64,000 nucleotides of DNA from CAYMUC01 sp964471865. GTDB lineage: Bacteria; Actinomycetota; Acidimicrobiia; Acidimicrobiales; Ilumatobacteraceae. Location of the stretch: assembly GCA_964471865.1 (NCBI GenBank), contig CAYYHU010000005.1, forward strand, positions 1 through 64,000. The letters run 5' to 3'. The position numbers and the translations under genes were made by a program. Shown here piece by piece: positions 62,100 through 64,000 of the stretch. How positions within the stretch are numbered: position 1 is the first letter of the stretch; every line of letters starts with the position of its first letter. A model generated the notes under the pieces. That model made no database searches. It was not told the DNA's origin and saw only the letters and a list, made by a program, of their open reading frames with translations.

Positions 62100-63682
62100 T
62101 GCCCCGTCCCGGTTTCGTGCACCATGTGGACCGCTCCACACCACCGACGCTGTTCTGGCGCGGTGAAGGGTTTTCTCTCGAGCGACTGCCAGCCGATCGC
62201 TCCCGCATCATCTATGCGCCCGAACCGCTTCCGGCGATCGATGACATCGACGGCGCGATCCGCCGAGCCCTCGACAACCCCATCGATGACGATCCGTTGT
62301 CCTCGAAGTTGTTTCCCGGGATGCGCCTGACGATCGCTTTCGACGACATCAGCCTGCCGCTACCGAAGATGCAACGCCCCGATATCCGCCAACGCATCAT
62401 CGAAGCGGTCCTCGACACCGCAGCGAGCGCCGGAGTCGACGATGTCCACATCATCGCGGCGCTCGCATTGCACCGGCGTATGACCGAGGCCGAACTTCGC
62501 CACGCAGTGGGCGATCGGGTCTATGACGCGTTCGCTCCTCGCGGCCTGCTGTACCAGCACGACGCCGAGGATCCCGACAACCTTGCGTTCTTGGGCACCA
62601 CCCCCCACGGCGAAGAAGTCGAGATCAACAAGCGCGCGGCGGAGAGCGATCTCATCGTCTACGTCAACATCAACCTCGTCGCCATGGATGGTGGCTGGAA
62701 ATCCACCGCGACCGGTCTTGCCAGCTATCGCAGCCTGCGCCATCACCACAACGTCCACACGATGCAACACAGCCGATCGTTCATGGACCAGCATCGCAGC
62801 GAGTTGCACAAGTCGAACTGGCGGATGGGTGAGGTTCTGCGTTCGGCCGGGGTCAAGGTGTTTCAGGTGGAGACCACGCTCAACACCGACACGTTCCCGT
62901 CCCCCTTCGAGTTCTTGTCCAAACGGGAATGGGAATGGACCGCCCGAGACCGAGCCACCTATCTGGGAGCGTCAGGGGCGCTACGGCGAACCCCGACGCG
63001 TCTGGCGCGCAAGATCTTCCATTCGATCGAAGCCCCCCATCAGATGACGAGCGTCCAAGCCGGTGAGGTCGAAGCGGTCCACCGGATCACGACCGAGAAC
63101 GTCTACCAGCAACAACTCATCGAGGTCGAAGGCCAAACCGACATCCTCACGATGGGCATCCCCTACATCTGCCCCTACAACGTCCACTCGATCATGAACC
63201 CGATCCTGGTGATGTGTACGGGGCTGGGGTATTTCTTCAACCTGTATCGCAACAAGCCCCTGGTGCGAGAGGGCGGTGTGGTGATCATGACGCATCCCAC
63301 CCAACCCGACTTCCATCCAGTTCATCATCCGAGTTACATCGACTTCTACGAGCAGGTGCTGACCCAGACCACCGATCCGGCCGAGGTCGAGAAACACGAA
63401 CGTCGTTTCGCCGAGGACGACTGGTACCGGCACCTGTACCGCACCAGTTACGCCTATCACGGTGTCCATCCCTTCTACATGTGGTATTGGGGTTCTCACG
63501 GTATGCAACATGCCGGTCGGGTCATCATCGTGGGCGGGAACGCGGCGGCGGTGCGGCGTCTGGGATTCACCCCGGCGAGCACGATGACTGACGCGTTCGA
63601 GCTGGCCGCTGATGTCGTGGGCCGCTCCGCCACGGTCACCCATCTCCACACCCCTCCGTTGATGGTCGCCGATGTCCGCTGA
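62099..63682 (+). CDS. Lactate-racemase (LarA)-like domain protein
   Basis: 527 residues. N-terminal LarA features: FDDISLPLPKMQRPDIRQRII, AALALHRRMTEAELRHAVG (His), QHDAEDPDNLAFLGTTPHG and GGWKS (Lys). LarA uses a nickel-pincer nucleotide on a Lys. The His that usually follows GxEPHYFAGF is not present in INLVAMDGGWKS. The C-terminus VVIMTHPTQPDFHPVHHPSYI is unusually His-rich. ATG overlaps the TGA of the previous gene. Probable Ni-dependent racemase or epimerase of unknown substrate. Confidence 0.8.
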   Translation: MPRPGFVHHVDRSTPPTLFWRGEGFSLERLPADRSRIIYAPEPLPAIDDIDGAIRRALDNPIDDDPLSSKLFPGMRLTIAFDDISLPLPKMQRPDIRQRIIEAVLDTAASAGVDDVHIIAALALHRRMTEAELRHAVGDRVYDAFAPRGLLYQHDAEDPDNLAFLGTTPHGEEVEINKRAAESDLIVYVNINLVAMDGGWKSTATGLASYRSLRHHHNVHTMQHSRSFMDQHRSELHKSNWRMGEVLRSAGVKVFQVETTLNTDTFPSPFEFLSKREWEWTARDRATYLGASGALRRTPTRLARKIFHSIEAPHQMTSVQAGEVEAVHRITTENVYQQQLIEVEGQTDILTMGIPYICPYNVHSIMNPILVMCTGLGYFFNLYRNKPLVREGGVVIMTHPTQPDFHPVHHPSYIDFYEQVLTQTTDPAEVEKHERRFAEDDWYRHLYRTSYAYHGVHPFYMWYWGSHGMQHAGRVIIVGGNAAAVRRLGFTPASTMTDAFELAADVVGRSATVTHLHTPPLMVADVR

Positions 63683-64000
63683 CGATCCCAACGAGTCCGG
63701 GGCCGAGACCCTGCGGCGTCTGGGACGGATGCTCGCTCCTGTCGAGGCAACCGCCTCGGTCGCTCGACGCGCGGTGGGGGCTCGCGGTTTTCCCTGGCGA
63801 GCACCCACGGTCCCCTACGGCGTCGACGTGCCCGAGGAACCCTCCCGGCTCGGAGCCGATTTCGACACCGATTTCGCCCGCCGGACCCCGGCGCGGACGC
63901 TACGGCGAGTCCTCACCGAAGGGCCCGTGCGTCTGTTCGTCTCAGCTCTGGCCGACCCCGAGATCCTCGGAACCGATCGACTCGCCGATCTGTCACGCCT
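63672..64000 (+). CDS. Probable lysophospholipid acyltransferase, N-terminal part
   Basis: At least 109 residues to the edge. ATG 63672 overlaps the previous gene by 11 nt in another frame. The tail VRLFVSALADPEILGTDRLADLS resembles the segment before the catalytic HxxxxD motif of PlsC-like acyltransferases; the catalytic motif itself lies beyond the window. The call is tentative. Confidence 0.55.
   Translation, partial: MSADDPNESGAETLRRLGRMLAPVEATASVARRAVGARGFPWRAPTVPYGVDVPEEPSRLGADFDTDFARRTPARTLRRVLTEGPVRLFVSALADPEILGTDRLADLSR

Noticed and set aside
1..64000. CRISPR array or complete transposon
   Set aside because: No regularly spaced repeats seen by eye and only a short transposase fragment at 13803.

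Overview
The window is high-GC chromosomal DNA from an actinomycetote, most likely a member of the class Acidimicrobiia. This is inferred from gene content: mycothiol synthase (mshD), a DUF3499 protein, four luciferase-like F420-type oxidoreductases, GTG starts, and many genes with a TANNNT hexamer only 6-9 nt before the start codon, which suggests leaderless mRNAs. A run of 100 N at 39296-39395 is flanked by an identical 47-nt sequence on each side, so the contig is a scaffold, probably from a metagenome assembly.

Layout. 1-6333: zinc-ribbon coiled-coil protein, class A PBP, an F420-type/Gfo-Idh gene pair, and a two-gene 'sporadic carbohydrate' cassette (2OG-Fe(II) oxygenase plus LIC12192-family protein). 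6468-14311: an intact D-amino-acid oxidase gene, then an accessory catabolic block (F420 oxidoreductases, enoyl-CoA hydratase, dienelactone hydrolase, ABM protein, TetR, acyl-CoA dehydrogenase), then an IS3-type transposase fragment joined to a broken second D-amino-acid oxidase. 14502-21065: frameshifted DUF333 lipoprotein, three tRNAs, two sigma-70 factors, inositol-phosphatase-like protein and dnaG (dnaG and the second sigma factor overlap). 21173-32643: ppdK, ygfZ, trpE-hisI, GroES-like protein, and the hisC-B-H-A-F operon with an aldo/keto reductase at its end. 32707-43480: azlCD, mshD-rlmN, SPFH/NfeD, DUF6285-phosphotransferase, M23 peptidase, an orphan ABC ATPase, DUF3499, tRNA-Val and a DnaJ-domain protein. 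43488-50264: a polyamine-type ABC importer with an aminoaldehyde-type dehydrogenase, suggesting putrescine use. 50341-57847: alanine dehydrogenase, P450, F420 oxidoreductase, MFS transporter, and divergent murF/ddl. 57932-64000: a TetR repressor with a 16-bp palindromic operator, divergent from a tightly coupled operon of an acyl-reductase-like/HAD fusion, a Zn-type alcohol dehydrogenase, a lactate-racemase-like protein and an apparent acyltransferase. This last operon is the best candidate for an undescribed pathway, probably lipid related.

The strongest sequence-level observations are the compact leaderless promoter architecture (including one 10-bp palindrome that can serve two divergent genes), the damaged genes (D-amino-acid oxidase copy, DUF333 lipoprotein, LuxR remnant), the assembly-gap duplication, and the terminal operon. 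No CRISPR array, complete mobile element, rRNA or replication origin was seen.
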